From Endothia cerciana (taxonomy: Eukaryota; Ascomycota; Sordariomycetes; Diaporthales; Cryphonectriaceae), in assembly GCA_026119935.1 (NCBI GenBank), contig JALRMH010000107.1, forward strand, positions 1 through 24,248: a DNA stretch of 24,248 nt, written 5' to 3'. Under the pieces are notes generated by a model. That model was not told the DNA's origin, searched no databases, and saw nothing but the letters and a program-made list of their open reading frames with translations. Positions 8,477-19,007 of the stretch are shown in pieces (the first letter of the stretch is position 1; the number at the start of each line of letters is the position of its first letter). The translations under genes and the position numbers were made by a program.

Positions 8477-8969
8477 ACTATATTTATAAAGCGCTTTAAA
8501 AGTTTATTAATATCTATTATATTATATATTTTAATAATATCTTTATCTTTTCTCTAAATTATAACTTATATACTTAGCACTTATATTAAGTTTTATAATA
8601 GCTCTATATTACTGAATTATATTATAATCTTTTTAAGTACACCTTTTATTAAGAGAGTGTTGAATTTCTTAAATTTATTTTTTTTATTTATAGTATTTTA
8701 ATAGATCCTAGTCAGATTCATATTATTATAGAATAGCTGAAGCTTAAAAGCTATTATAATATTCAAGTCTTTTTAGACTTTTATAACTTCTATCGCTGAT
8801 TTATCGAAGAATATTTATAGATCACTATACTTTTAACTGCTTTACTAAAAAGGAGCTAGGATAGTCGAAAACTAGGAGAAGTGTCTTTAAAAACTATTAA
8901 AGCTATAGCTTTTTGAAAGCTGATCGCTGCTTTTCAGACAGCTCCTCTTTTAAAGCACTTTAATCTAAC
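8477..8969 (+). pseudogene. Element A pol fragment 2: RT active site to the start of RNase H
   Basis: Continues the frame of 1-460 with no shift. The catalytic box reads YFNN (8527-8538) for YxDD, followed by IFIFS. Further on are SYYNIQVFL-like and FYNFYRRFI blocks and LTALLKKGA, the usual RT thumb and connection landmarks, then APLLKHFN-like residues leading into RNase H. It is clearly a different family from C, since the residues after YxDD do not match. It is interrupted at 8969 by C2 and resumes in frame at 16414. Confidence 0.9.
8965..8969. repeat. Target-site duplication CTAAC of element C2
   Basis: CTAAC at 8965-8969 recurs at 16409-16413. Element A's frame runs on without shift once C2 and one copy are removed. 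Confidence 0.94.
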
Positions 8970-9426
8970 TATAATAAGCACTACAGCAATTTAAAAATCT
9001 CTAAGTACCGATTAAGTTTATATTAGCAAAAGCAGTGTCGAATATAAGCTTTAAATATAAAAATATAGCTAAGTAATCTATATAAGTATTTACTACCTTT
9101 AGAGCTTCTAAATATAAATATATTTAAAACTTAGATTAATAATTAAAGAGCTATATATAAGATTTATTTAATAGAGGTGAATATATCTTTATATATCTAG
9201 CTCTTTAGTCTTATTAATAGTATTAGTTGTTAGATTATTTAGATTACTTAAGTAATCTAACTAATTCGGATTATTATAAATTAACTACTAATCTATTCTA
9301 ATTTTATAACTCTAACTCTTATTTATATAAGCTGTAGTTCTTAAAGTGTTAAATCCTTTTCTTATCTTCTAGATAATTATCCTAAGTACTTTAGTTTATA
9401 ACCTATATATTAGATAAGTTATAATA
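8970..9426 (-). repeat. C2 3' LTR (457 bp), heavily RIPped
   Basis: Begins TATAATAAGCACTAC and ends GTTATAATA. It aligns base for base in length with 15952-16408, but that LTR keeps many C and G where this one has T and A. The TATA-containing ATTTATATAAGC at 9321-9332 matches the palindrome in the right LTR. Confidence 0.92.
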
Positions 9427-9440
9427 TTATCTTCCTCTTA
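9427..9440 (-). promoter_or_regulatory. Polypurine tract of C2
   Basis: Plus strand TTATCTTCCTCTTA just inside the left LTR; in element sense a purine run abuts the 3' LTR. It matches the C1 tract with one transition. Confidence 0.7.
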
Positions 9441-9614
9441 TTAATCGTTATCTTTAATAATCTTTTATAAATATTCTAGCAAGTTATTTATATATATAAT
9501 TATACCTTTCTAATTAAAATATTAAATAGAATCAATAAATTATATTCTAATTGTTTAGTGAAAACTTAAGAGCACTATTATCTTGCTAAGCTTATTTCTA
9601 TTTTTAATATTAAA

Positions 9615-10162
9615 ATACCTGCTTATGCTTATTATTAGGAGATAAAGGCTTTCTACTACTTTACTGAAAACTCTTCTTATTATAGAGAGTGTATTTCTTT
9701 AGATTAAAGTTATAATACTAGTTGTTTCTCAGCTTTTGCTAGTTAGTCTCTTTATTCTTAAGTGTTTTTTATAGTTACTAATTCCCTTCTTCAGTAGAGC
9801 GCTTGATTTATAAAAAACATAGGGTCCTGAGTAAGAAGGCTAAAGCAGAGTTAGTAAATGCTGCTGCCTTGCAAGCTTTGCTAGTGTTGCAAGCTCGTCT
9901 TGATTATGTGCGGAAACAGCGAAGGCTGTTAGAGGAGCAGGCTGCGGAAATGATTCGTCGTGGCTTTAATTCCTTAGAGGGGTTCGCTGATAAGAAGAAT
10001 CGTAGTCTTCGTAAAGAGGAAACTCGCCTGATGTCCTAGGGACACCTTAAGGTTATTGACTAGAGTTCCTTAGCCTTTAATCCTAGCGTGTCTGATTAGC
10101 CTTCCCTTCTAGAGAGTAAAACTACAGCGCCTGATTTTCATTCTAAGGCAGAGAGGTCTTAA
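9615..10162 (+). pseudogene. Accessory gene of C2, RIP-ruined and frameshifted
   Basis: Counterpart of the C1 gene at 1288. The start is ATA (9615-9617) for ATG, followed by PAYAYY where C1 has PVCSYC, so the first two Cys are Tyr. Positions 14/15 and 22/23 are Tyr pairs, residue 26 is a kept Cys, and 33 is Tyr. Read as lost Cys this gives C-x2-C-x7-C-x7-C-x2-C-x6-C, a Zn2Cys6 spacing. The coiled coil lies in another frame (open 9803-10039): LDYVRKQRRLLEEQ then EMIRRGFNSLEGF, matching the C1 coil. The linker is about 30 codons longer than in C1 and holds the frame change. Past the TAG at 10037 the frame goes on, with TAGs at 10061 and 10097, to a TAA at 10160. Confidence 0.75.
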
Positions 10163-10189
10163 ATAGTAGTTTTCTGTTATTATCGTGAT

Positions 10190-11600
10190 GCTAAAGTGAC
10201 TATTAATAATATAATACTAGGGTTGCAGCTAGTCTTTTCCTTCTAGTATTTCTTTAATTTACTTATAGTGTTTCTAATATTTCTCTATAGTTCTTATAAG
10301 TTCTTGCTTGCTAAGTAACCTTTCTACTTAATAAGGTATTTAAGTGTATTATTATTACCTTTATACTTAAGGATTTTTTCTACCTTATATTTTAATTTAT
10401 TATTCTTAATTTTTACTATATTATCTATTAGTATTTCCTTTACTACTAGTTCTAGTAGTGAGATATAGAAAACTAAGTGTATCTTTATTTTATAAGGTAG
10501 TATAAGTTTATAGTTAACTAAGGAGATTTATTATAAAATTTTAAATAGTTTTAATTTCTTATAGTTAAGTTTGCTGCTAGGTCTTATTATTTTAATATTT
10601 TTATAAAGTAGGTAGACTTTATCTCTTTCCTATAGGATTAGTCTCTTAATTTTTTTAAAGTTTATATATTATATTATTCGTTTTTAAGCGAATTATAGTT
10701 CTGACTAAAGTTCTTCCTAGATTTTTTTAATTTTCTTAACCCTTTTATTTACTGCTTCTGCACTTGCTTTTAGCAGTGCTTTATAATAAGCTATTAGGTT
10801 ATATTTATAAAGTATAAAGAATAGCAACTTCTTTATTATACTTATATTTATATTATTATAAGCGAATTATGCAAGAGGTAATAAGTTGACTTAGTTATCT
10901 TATTTCTAATTAATATAGTATTAAAGGTACTATTCGATAACTTGATTTATTCTTTCTGTTTATCTATCTATTTATAAATAAAATGCTATAGATATTTTAT
11001 ATTATATTTTAAGTTGCTTTATAAATAAAGTTTAAAACTTTAAGTTAAACTTCCTATCTTTATTAGAGATTACTTCTTTTAGTATATTATAGTTAATAAT
11101 AATTATTTTAAAAAATATATATATAAGTTCTTCTACTATACTGCTTTCCTTATAGAGAAGGAAGTAAGTATACTTACTTAGTTTATAAACTACTACTAAG
11201 ATACTATTATATAGCACTTTAGTTAAAGGTTCTTATAAAAGTAATAGCTTAATAATAAAGTCTAAATTAATTAACTATTAAATAGTTATAAGTATTAGTA
11301 GGGGTTATAGCAGTCTATAAAGCTTATATCTTTCTACTTTATTCTTTTTATAGCTATTATAATATTATAAGATATCTTTAATCTTTTTCCTAAGGCCTAA
11401 TAGGTTCTAGTATCTCTTAATTTATTTATAAGTTGCCCTGACTCCTTAATATCTGTGTGCTAGAGCACTATATACATCTTTAATATACTTGTCTTATTCT
11501 GCTAGAGTTATTTATTTAAGGTCTTTGTTTTAAAGTCTTATTCTGAAGGCTGCTATAAGCTCTTTATATATATTGATAAAGTCTCCTTCCTTATTAATTA
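10190..11600 (-). pseudogene. C2 integrase core and chromodomain
   Basis: Minus strand, aligned with C1 1940-3340. The integrase core at 11217-11032 reads ILVVVYKLSKYTYF then EEVISNKDRKFN, again with the second catalytic Asp changed to Asn. The chromodomain lies near 10200-10430 and is more decayed than in C1. Inactive. Confidence 0.88.
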
Positions 11601-13439
11601 CAAAGATATCCTGGATCTCTTCTTTAATCTTGTCCTGATAGTCTGATCTTCTGCTAAAAGCGTCTGCCCTAGCGTTTTCCTTGCCTTAAATATAGATAAT
11701 CTTAAAGTTAAACTAGGATAGGTATTCTGCTTATCTTACTTATCTTCTGTTAAGGTTCTTTATTATTATAAATATAGTAAGGTTTTTATAATCTGAAAAC
11801 ACTTTAATTATATATTTAGCACTTATAAGATAGTATTCTTATTCTTTAAAGGCTTCTATTATAACTATAAGTTCTTTATTTAGTATCTTATACTATAACT
11901 CTAATCTGTTAAGCTTCTTTAAAAAGTTAGCAACTATTTATAGTTGTCTCTGCTTATTATGCTAATTAAGTTTTGCGCTGAGTGAGTAGTTTAATACGTC
12001 TATATATAACTCGTATTTCTTTTAAGGGTCTGATTCTTATAAAATAAAGTTTTTAGTAACTAGCTCTTTAATTATTTTAAAAGCCTAGTTTTTCTTCTAG
12101 TTCTATTAGAAGAGTAGGTCTTTTTTTATAAGATTTATAAAAGGTCTAGTAATATCGCTATACTTACTAATAAATTACTAATAGAAGTTAATATATTTAA
12201 AGAATGCTCTAATATCCTTAATGTTTTTTAGTATAGGCTAATCTTTAACTGCTTATATTTTGTTCTTCTGTATTCTAATATATCCTGGTTTAATTATATA
12301 TTTAAAATAGTCGACTTTCTAAATATAAAAGTAGCTTTTAACTAGTTCTACTAGAAGGTATGCGTTCTAAAGTATCTGAAGTATCTGCTATATATATTAT
12401 TTATATTCTTCAAGAATCTTAAAATAGATGAAAATATTATTAAGGTAGATAATATATATAATATCTAAGAATTTATAGAGAGTATAGTTGATTATTTCCT
12501 AAAAGAATGCTAGTATATTAATCAACCTAAAGAGTATAATTAAGTATTTATAGTATCTATAGCAAGTCTTAAATACTATCTTCTATTCTTCTCTTTTCTT
12601 AATATAGATATAGTAGTAACTTTCTTTAAAGTCTAATACTATAAATTATTATATACTTTATAATCAATCTCTGATTTCTTTAAAAAGTAATAAAAGGTAT
12701 TAGTTTTTAATAATAATATTATTAAGCTATCTATAGTCTATATAAAGTTAGAGTTTTCTGTTTTTCTTTAGTATAAATAGAATTAGGTATCCTGTTAGTG
12801 ATTATAATAGTCTGATGTATTCTTTTTTAAAGTTCTTGTTAAAGTATTCCTTAAGTGTCTTTAGTTTTACCTTGTCAAGCTTGTAAATAAGGAAGAACTA
12901 TAGCTGAGTTCCTTCTTTCAGTAGTATCTTATAGTTATATAAGCTATGTCTTAGAAGTCCTGTGTCAAATTTTCTTTAAAACAGCTTTATGAATTCGTAG
13001 TACTCTTACAGTATTCTAGCGAATGTTAGTATTAGTCTATCCTTCTTTATTTCTGCTTTATAGAGGAATAAAGAGTACTATTAAGCGTTTTTATCTAAAG
13101 ATGATTTCTTTCCCTTGCTTGTTAGTCATTTCTTTAATAGCTATAGGATTTCCTTATAGTTCTAAAGTCTATACTTTTATTATTGCTTTAAGTTAGGCTA
13201 AGCCTCTCTAGGCCTGCGCGTGCTTATTGTTATATTAATCTGCTAATGCTTTAGTACTTCTTATTTAGGTTTATTATTGCTAGATTCTTCTTTATATGCT
13301 ATTAGCTCTGCTGATTTAGAAGTAGTCGTGGATTTATTTAAAGCCTTTTTCCTAGAGTATCTCTTAGTAATTAAATCTAATCCTTTACTATTGATTACAA
13401 CCTTCTTATAAATAACAGCATTATTCTATAAGATCTAGC
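11601..13439 (-). pseudogene. C2 reverse transcriptase and RNase H, with N-terminal linker
   Basis: Minus strand, same domain order as C1. The RT box reads YLNN at 12447-12436 in place of YLDD. It is uninterrupted around 12120, where the sequence CTTATAAAAAAAGACCTAC gives the empty-site version of the D insertion in C3. RNase H ends near 11690-11650. Many TAA/TAG stops. Confidence 0.88.
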
Positions 13440-13770
13440 TAGTAGTCTAATTAATTTAAAGATTATACTCTTTAAGCTAAAGAAGTTTTATAATTAGTTT
13501 ATAATATGCTGTATCTATAATATCTAATATAATAAAAGTCGTGCGTCTTTAGATTAAAATAAGTAGATAATTAGTCTCTTTATCGATTACTCTTTAATTA
13601 TATACAACTAGTTATCTTTTTATAGTACTGAGTTGATAAGGTTGTTCTTTTTAATGCTATTATAGTTGTGCTTTATTAATAATTGCTAGTAATACGAAGT
13701 TTCCTTAAGCGCTGCTGTCTAATAGAGCGCTATATCGTTTTCTATTAATATAAGCATTTAATTTTATATA
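13440..13770 (-). pseudogene. C2 retropepsin, uninterrupted
   Basis: Minus strand. Catalytic Asp codon at 13719-13717 in a DSSA context (DSGA expected), as in C1. The point near 13541 where C1 took a B LTR is intact here, giving the empty site with a single TGCGT. Confidence 0.83.
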
Positions 13771-13814
13771 TATATAGCCTTTTTCTACTATATATAAAGA
13801 CCTTTAAGCCCTGA

Positions 13815-15890
13815 TTGTCTATAGTCTTATTATAAGCAATTCTTTTCTTTTAAGGATTCTTATACTCTATAAGCTACTTCCTAAGCTAGCCTTCTAGCTT
13901 GCTATTAGCTTTGCATGTGTTATTCTTTATTATTCTAGTGCTTATGCTAGTCTTAAACTTTATAGTAGATATAGATAGTGCAGTCAGTAGTTCTACACTA
14001 CTATTATTTGACTTTCTTATTAATACATTCTCTAGAGCAGTTATCTAGTAATCTGATGTAAGTATTGTTATGCTTTCTATTAAGAATTTCTCTAAATTAT
14101 AAGTAGAGTTCCTCGATTACCTAGATAATCTAGCCGAACTCTCTAACTAAGAACTACTTATATTTAACTTTCTCTATAAAGTGCGTCTTACAGCTATAGT
14201 ATATATATAAAATCTATACAAGCTTATAGTATTTTTTATTAATTAAGCTAATTCTAGTATCTTCTAGCTATTTAGCTTTAATATTCTAAATAAGTACTAT
14301 AATAAAGAGGTTTTTAAGCCTAAAGCTATATACTATATATTTAATCGCTAGGTTCTAAGTGTTTTATCTTTAATCTAAGTTATAGCTGTGAGTTTCTTCT
14401 TTACTTATAGTGTTTTCATCTTTTATTTTTAAAATAATAGGTTCTAGTATATTATCTAGCTATTAGTTCTAAAGTATTTCTTTCTTTATAATTTCTATAG
14501 TTGCTTAAAATAAGAGGTGTTCTTTATAATAAGCTATTAGATATAGTCCTAGATCTTTATTTTTAAGTTTCTAAACCTTTCTTTCGAGTTCTTTCTTAAA
14601 GGTGCTTAAATAGTCTAGGTTGCTATTATTTAATATTATATTATAAATTAAGCTCTTTTTATTTATTACTAATTGCTATATCTTCTTAAGTACTTTAAGA
14701 AACTATCCTAAGCTTTTTTTCTTTAAGAGGTGTATTAAGCATTTATTATTAAAGCAGAACGTTTAGTTAAAAAGTCTATAATTATAGATAGAGTCTAACA
14801 CTTACTTTAGTAAGATATTATTACTTAGCTAATTAAATTCTTGTTATTAAAGAATATTTATTTATTATTCTTCTTAGACTAATTGCTATTATAATTTCTT
14901 AAATTATTTATATTTTTATATAAAGTAGCTATACTTTCTATAATTATAGCACTTAATACTATTATTTAATCTTCTTATAAACTAATAGTTAGCTATATCT
15001 AGTTCTATCAAGCTAGTATAAGTACTTCTGCTTTATATTATATTCTAATATTAATTTTTACTTTGATTTTTAAACTAGAACTTCTTATTATTACCTAGTT
15101 ATAAGTACTATATAAGTTAGCTTCCTTCTTTCTTAGACTTCTCTATCTATTATTTATAGAGATAGTTATTAATTCTAATAACTATATTTGCAAATATTAC
15201 AAAGTCTTCTAGCTAATTTTACTTAGAGATCTTATTCTTAGCTTCATCCTTAAATCTTTTATAATAATATTTTATAAAGTTCTTATCTTCCTATAAAAGT
15301 TATACTATAAGTTATTTAAACTTAACTATATAAGCTAATACTAACTTAGTTTATTTAAAGTTTATTAGCTGCTGAACTATAATGCGTTCTTTATTAAAGT
15401 TATTAAAGGTTTTTTTAAAGGCCTTTTTAAAGCCTGTAAAGGAGTTAAACATTTCTTTAGTGCTCTTAGCGCATGCATTAGGGTCGTTAGCATGTTCTAG
15501 ATAGTCGCAGAGAGAAAGCTTATATTAGATAAGAGCATCCTTCTTAAGGCGAGTTCTAGCAAGGATAACTTTCTCAGGTTCTATAGTAAACTAGAAGGCA
15601 TTATACAAGAAGTACGCCTTGCAGTAAGTAAAGAATCCTTAGAGGAGTTTTTAGATGCTATTATATATAGCTAGCTTATCTATCTTATAGCCTTTATTAT
15701 TATTAACAATAGTAAGGGCTTAGGTGCTATACTGAATTTGCTCCTGCTAAGCTTAGATGATGTTTTCTTGCTATTATTAATGCAGATAGAGTTATTTAAT
15801 ACGTTAAGTAAGTTAGAGGACTTGCTAGATAAGTTCTTCCTAGGTAGGCTGCATGCTATATAAGGACAAAGAGGGGGTTCTTAAAGCTAT
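13815..15890 (-). pseudogene. C2 gag
   Basis: Minus strand from an ATA at 15890-15888, aligned with the C1 and C3 gag starts. An Asn-rich tract near 15705-15720 is shared with C3 and absent from C1. The knuckle Cys lies near 14951. The long C-terminal part between knuckle and protease is present. Stop-riddled. Confidence 0.82.
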
Positions 15891-16211
15891 TATATTTCTG
15901 TATTATTTAAAAGGTTAATACTAAACTATTTCTGAATAAGAGTTGTTAAAATATAATAAGCACTGCAGCAATCTAAAGATCTCTAAGTACTAATTAGATT
16001 TATGCTAGTAAGAGCAGTATTAAATATAAGCCTTGAATACAGAAATATAGCTGAGTAGTCTGTGCAAGTGTTCACTGCTTTTAAGGCTTCTAAGTATAGG
16101 TGTACTTAGAACTTAGATTAATAATTAAAGAGCTATATACGAGATCTATCTAATAGAGGTGAACATGTCCTTATATATTTAGCTCTTCAGTCCTGTTAGT
16201 AGTGTTAGTTG

Positions 16212-16286
16212 TTAGATCACTTAGATCACCTAAGTAATCTAACTAATCCGGATCACTATAGATCAGCTACTGATCTATCCTGATCC
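16212..16286. other. Twin long inverted repeats in the C2 LTR
   Basis: First pair: arms 16212-16224 and 16230-16242, 12 of 13 positions pair, 5-nt loop; the one mismatch is an A:C that a G-to-A change would explain. Second pair: arms 16250-16266 and 16270-16286, 15 of 17 pair, 3-nt loop, built from repeated GATCA/TGATC units. They sit at the same distance from the LTR end as the twin repeats of the C1 LTR, with different sequence. Confidence 0.75.
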
Positions 16287-16302
16287 TGCAACCCTAACCC
16301 TT

Positions 16303-16314
16303 GCTTATATAAGC
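16303..16314. promoter_or_regulatory. TATA-bearing palindrome in the C2 LTR
   Basis: GCTTATATAAGC is a perfect 12-bp palindrome holding TATATAA on both strands, roughly 95-105 bp from the element-sense 5' end. It could serve as a core promoter in either direction; the left LTR has a mutated copy at 9321-9332. Confidence 0.45.
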
Positions 16315-16413
16315 TGTAGTTCCTAGAGTGTTGAATCCTTCCCTTGTCTTCCGGATAGTTGTCCTAGGTACCTTAGTTTATAACCTGCATGTTGGATAGG
16401 TTATAACACTAAC

Positions 16414-17263
16414 ACTACCTTTATAACTTGAAACTAATATATTAAGCTTTGCACTTGCTAGCATTTTATCCTAACCTGATAAATAGAGCTGCTAGCATTC
16501 TATTACTTTTTAATTTAAAAAGCTTAATAGTGCTAAGCTGAATTATAAGATGCTAGATCTCAAGCTAATAGCTGTTATAGAGTTATTTAGATACTAGCGA
16601 TATTATTTTAATAAATTATAATTTCAAATTAAAATATTATCTGATTATTAAAACTTTTAAGCTTTTTTAAAAAAGCTTTACTTAAAGAGTAAGCAATTAT
16701 ATTAGTATATAGAGCTTGCTCTATATAACTTTATACTAAAGTATTAAGTAAGTAAGTTAAATTCTATTAATAGCTTATTAAGAAGATTAAATTTCAAGGG
16801 CGAAAAGCTAATAAATACAAACTTTATAGCTGCTCTAAAATTTAGAATAATTTAAACAATAGATACTTTCTCTAGCTTTCAAGCTATCTTAAAGGATTAG
16901 TTTATTTTATAAAATGTTATAAGGGTATAGAGTATAGTATTATAAGAAAATATATATAATTTAAATATTTTTAAACTTTTAAAAAAAGCTATTTATTAAA
17001 TATAGACTAAAGACTAGATATATTATTAATTAAAGACTGCTATAGAATTATAGAATATAAAGCTTTTAAAATAAAGCTAGAGTATATTATATAGCTCTTT
17101 ATTATTTAAAAGCTTGTTAGTAGTTTTAAACTATATAGCGCTATAGAATAAGATTTTAAAATTATACTATAATAATTTGTTAGCAGGACTTTTTAAAATT
17201 GCTAGGACATCAGAGCTGATTTACTAGAAGTTCTATTAGAAAAATCTAAAAATAGTTATAAAG
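16414..17263 (+). pseudogene. Element A pol fragment 3: RNase H and integrase zinc-binding start
   Basis: Same frame as 8477-8969. RNase H starts with LETNILSFALASILS (expected ETDASGFALAGILSQ), then HSITF, KKLNSAKLNYKMLDLKLIAV, FRYWRYY-like and LSDYKNL-like blocks, ending near KLNPINSLLRR. Around 17165-17263 the integrase N-terminal domain reads LYYNNLLAGLFKIARTSELIY, matching the HHDDPLAGHFGIxRT block. The zinc-binding His pair is Tyr-Tyr and Asp-Asp is Asn-Asn. Between about 16830 and 17150 the frame is too decayed to assign motifs. It ends where element B inserted. Confidence 0.87.
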
Positions 17264-17486
17264 TATCACGACAACAGCGCTAGTAGCCTATAGCGCTAGC
17301 AGACAACAGCGCTAGCAGCGTATAAGCTATTCTCTTTTAAATAGTTAGCAACTCAGTACATTAATTCTTTCTACACTATAAGAATCAGTCTCTATATTAA
17401 CAGATACCTAGCAGCTATTAATTAGATAGCCTGTTCTTACTATATTATTATAACTCTGCTAGGCTTATATAATAAGTATTCTAATA
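17264..17486 (+). repeat. Family B 5' LTR (223 bp)
   Basis: Reverse complement of the solo LTRs at 461/8409 and 5330, same 223-bp length, starting TATCACGACAAC (TGTCACGACAAC in the best copy). The 5 bp on the left (TAAAG) and on the right (ATTCT) do not match, so it is not a solo LTR. The plus-strand gag and protease directly to the right show it to be a 5' LTR. The matching right-hand TAAAG should lie beyond the window. A TATATAA sequence lies near the 3' end of the LTR. Confidence 0.85.
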
Positions 17487-18660
17487 ATTCTGATTCTTCT
17501 TTAAAAAGCCCTCTAGAGCTATAATAACAAATTCTCCTGCTCTTAGACTAAGCAGCCCTTATATAAAAAGCCGACAAGTAGCTAGCAACCCGCTTAAAGA
17601 AGAATAGCGTCTATCTAATACTAAGATCCTTACAGCTACCTAAGTTTGCATTTAAGAGCTAGAGGAATTAATATAAGTATAAGAGACCCTCTAAGCCTTA
17701 GAATAATAAGTCTAAAGGCCTTTATAAAGCTCTCGCTAGCTAAGCAATAATAGTTCAAATATATTAAGCAATAAAGATATTAAGATTTCTAATATTGCTA
17801 CTCTTGTATATTAGGCTATCTATTAGTAGCAAGATAACTAGCTGCGCGATTTATAACGAAAGTTCAAAGCGTCTTTAAAGAAGTTTCGCAAGGATAAGAA
17901 GAAGATCCTTATAGCCCTCGACTACACCGACTCTAAATACTATGCAAGATAGGATCAACACCTTGAAGAACAGATAGAGGAGAACTAGCAAACATACTAA
18001 AAAGACTAGGAATACTTTAAGGAATAGTCGAAAGGATTGCTGCGCTATACTGATCAAGGCACTAGTAGCTTTATTTCGCAACTCGAAGATGTTTATTAAA
18101 GAGAAGGCTAACACCTACTAGCTTTTTACAACTATCTTAATGCGTTAGAGAAATAGAGAGACGCTCCTCTTGAATTAGAATCTCATAGGGCTTTATACTA
18201 CTATAGGAAACTCACTAGCGACTTTAAAGCGAGAATCCGACTTTAAGTCAGCGAACTACTAACGACTTGCGCGTTTATAGTAGAAACTGCTACTCGAGTC
18301 TATAAGGGAGACAAAGAGCTATAATAGCTATAGCAGAAGCGAAAAGCCCCTGCTAATAGCGAGAATTTAGGAAAGAGCTTACAGCGATAATTTAATTAAT
18401 AAACTTCGAATTACTCTTCTATTCTTTATTATACTAAAACTAATAAGGCGTTAGTGTAATAGAGTAGGAATAAAGGCGAGTCTTTATTAAACTTAAAGTA
18501 AAACTTTATAAGTAAAGATAGAACTCTACTTTAGTATTTCCTCTATTAGAGTACTACTTATTTAACTAATAAGTGCTCTTGCAAAGCTTATATTTAAAAA
18601 GCTTTTAACTGCTTTACTTAAGAATAAAAAAACTAGTAATAGCTAAAGATGCTATCTTAC
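17487..18660 (+). pseudogene. Family B gag
   Basis: One plus-strand frame (codons from 17893) runs for over 250 codons with stops only at probable Gln/Trp positions. It reads ILIALDYTDSKYYAR, then EDVY, HLLAFYNYLNALEK, RALYYYRKLTSDFKARIRL and VSELLTTCAFIVETATRVY, which has the look of a Gypsy capsid but with no block I can match residue by residue. A Lys/Gln-rich part follows, then a Cys cluster near 18580-18625 (KCSCKAY...FNC) that may be a decayed CCHC knuckle. The segment 17487-17850 is the leader and N-terminus; a start codon could not be fixed. The gene is fairly well preserved in places, with CpG sites kept. Confidence 0.78.
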
Positions 18661-19007
18661 CTCCTTTAGCCTTTTTAATTATAAAGATTATACTTTGCTT
18701 CTCTATTCAAGTTAGTATTTTTACTAATAAAAGAAAGCTAGATATTTATATAGACTTTAATAGTAGTATAAAGGTTGATTTTATTAGCTATTAGTTTACT
18801 TTATAATACTATCTATTTATATTATTTATTCCTACTCTTTTAATTAAAGCTGTTAGTTATATTTCTATCTTTACTTATAGCATTTTTATTATTTTTCTTT
18901 TTATTATTAATAGCAGGAGTATTACTTACTCTTTTTAAAGATATTATATTATAATCGATTATAATTTAATATTAAATAGCAGCTTAATTTTACTATTTAT
19001 ATTTACT
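18661..19007 (+). pseudogene. Family B retropepsin, cut by C3
   Basis: Frame is one base back from gag (codons from 18753). It reads LDIYIDFNSSIKVDFIS, the active-site region with the Asp at 18753-18755 and the Ser-Gly lost; then IPTLLIKAVSYISIFTYS, then IIDYNLILNSSL, matching the 'DYDLILGxPWL' end of Gypsy proteases. It is cut after this at 19007 by C3; RT and the rest of B must lie beyond the window. The -1 relation to gag is as in family C. Confidence 0.8.

Larger units (their letters stand above)
8970..16408 (-). mobile_element. C2: full-length Ty3/Gypsy chromodomain retrotransposon, RIP-decayed
   Basis: Complete element of 7439 bp with 457-bp LTRs at 8970-9426 and 15952-16408 and target duplication CTAAC. 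Gene order and minus orientation are as in C1, including the opposite-strand accessory gene between pol and the 3' LTR. The LTR middle differs from C1, and gag has an extra Asn-rich tract (near 15705) shared with C3, so C2 and C3 look closer to each other. The left LTR and most of the inside are heavily AT-converted, whereas the right LTR is much better preserved. Confidence 0.95.
15952..16408 (-). repeat. C2 5' LTR (457 bp), well preserved
   Basis: Starts TATAATAAGCACTGCAGC and ends AGGTTATAACA. It retains many CpA, CpC and TpG sites lost from its partner at 8970-9426. Contains two long inverted repeats (16212-16286), a TATA palindrome (16303-16314) and a terminal inverted repeat (TTATAACCT...AGGTTATAA, about 16376-16406). 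Confidence 0.93.

Noticed and set aside
16291..16300. Telomere-like ACCCTAACCC
   Set aside because: Only about one and a half units, and it lies at a fixed place inside an LTR (a related CTAACCC is at 953-960). No array, so not a telomere or subtelomere sign.
17264..17486. Third B solo LTR
   Set aside because: The flanking 5-mers (TAAAG, ATTCT) differ, and gag-protease of the matching strand follows directly, so it is the 5' LTR of a larger element.
17875..18114. Minus-strand open frame of 79 codons
   Set aside because: It is the antisense shadow of family B gag, which reads in a long plus-strand frame there.
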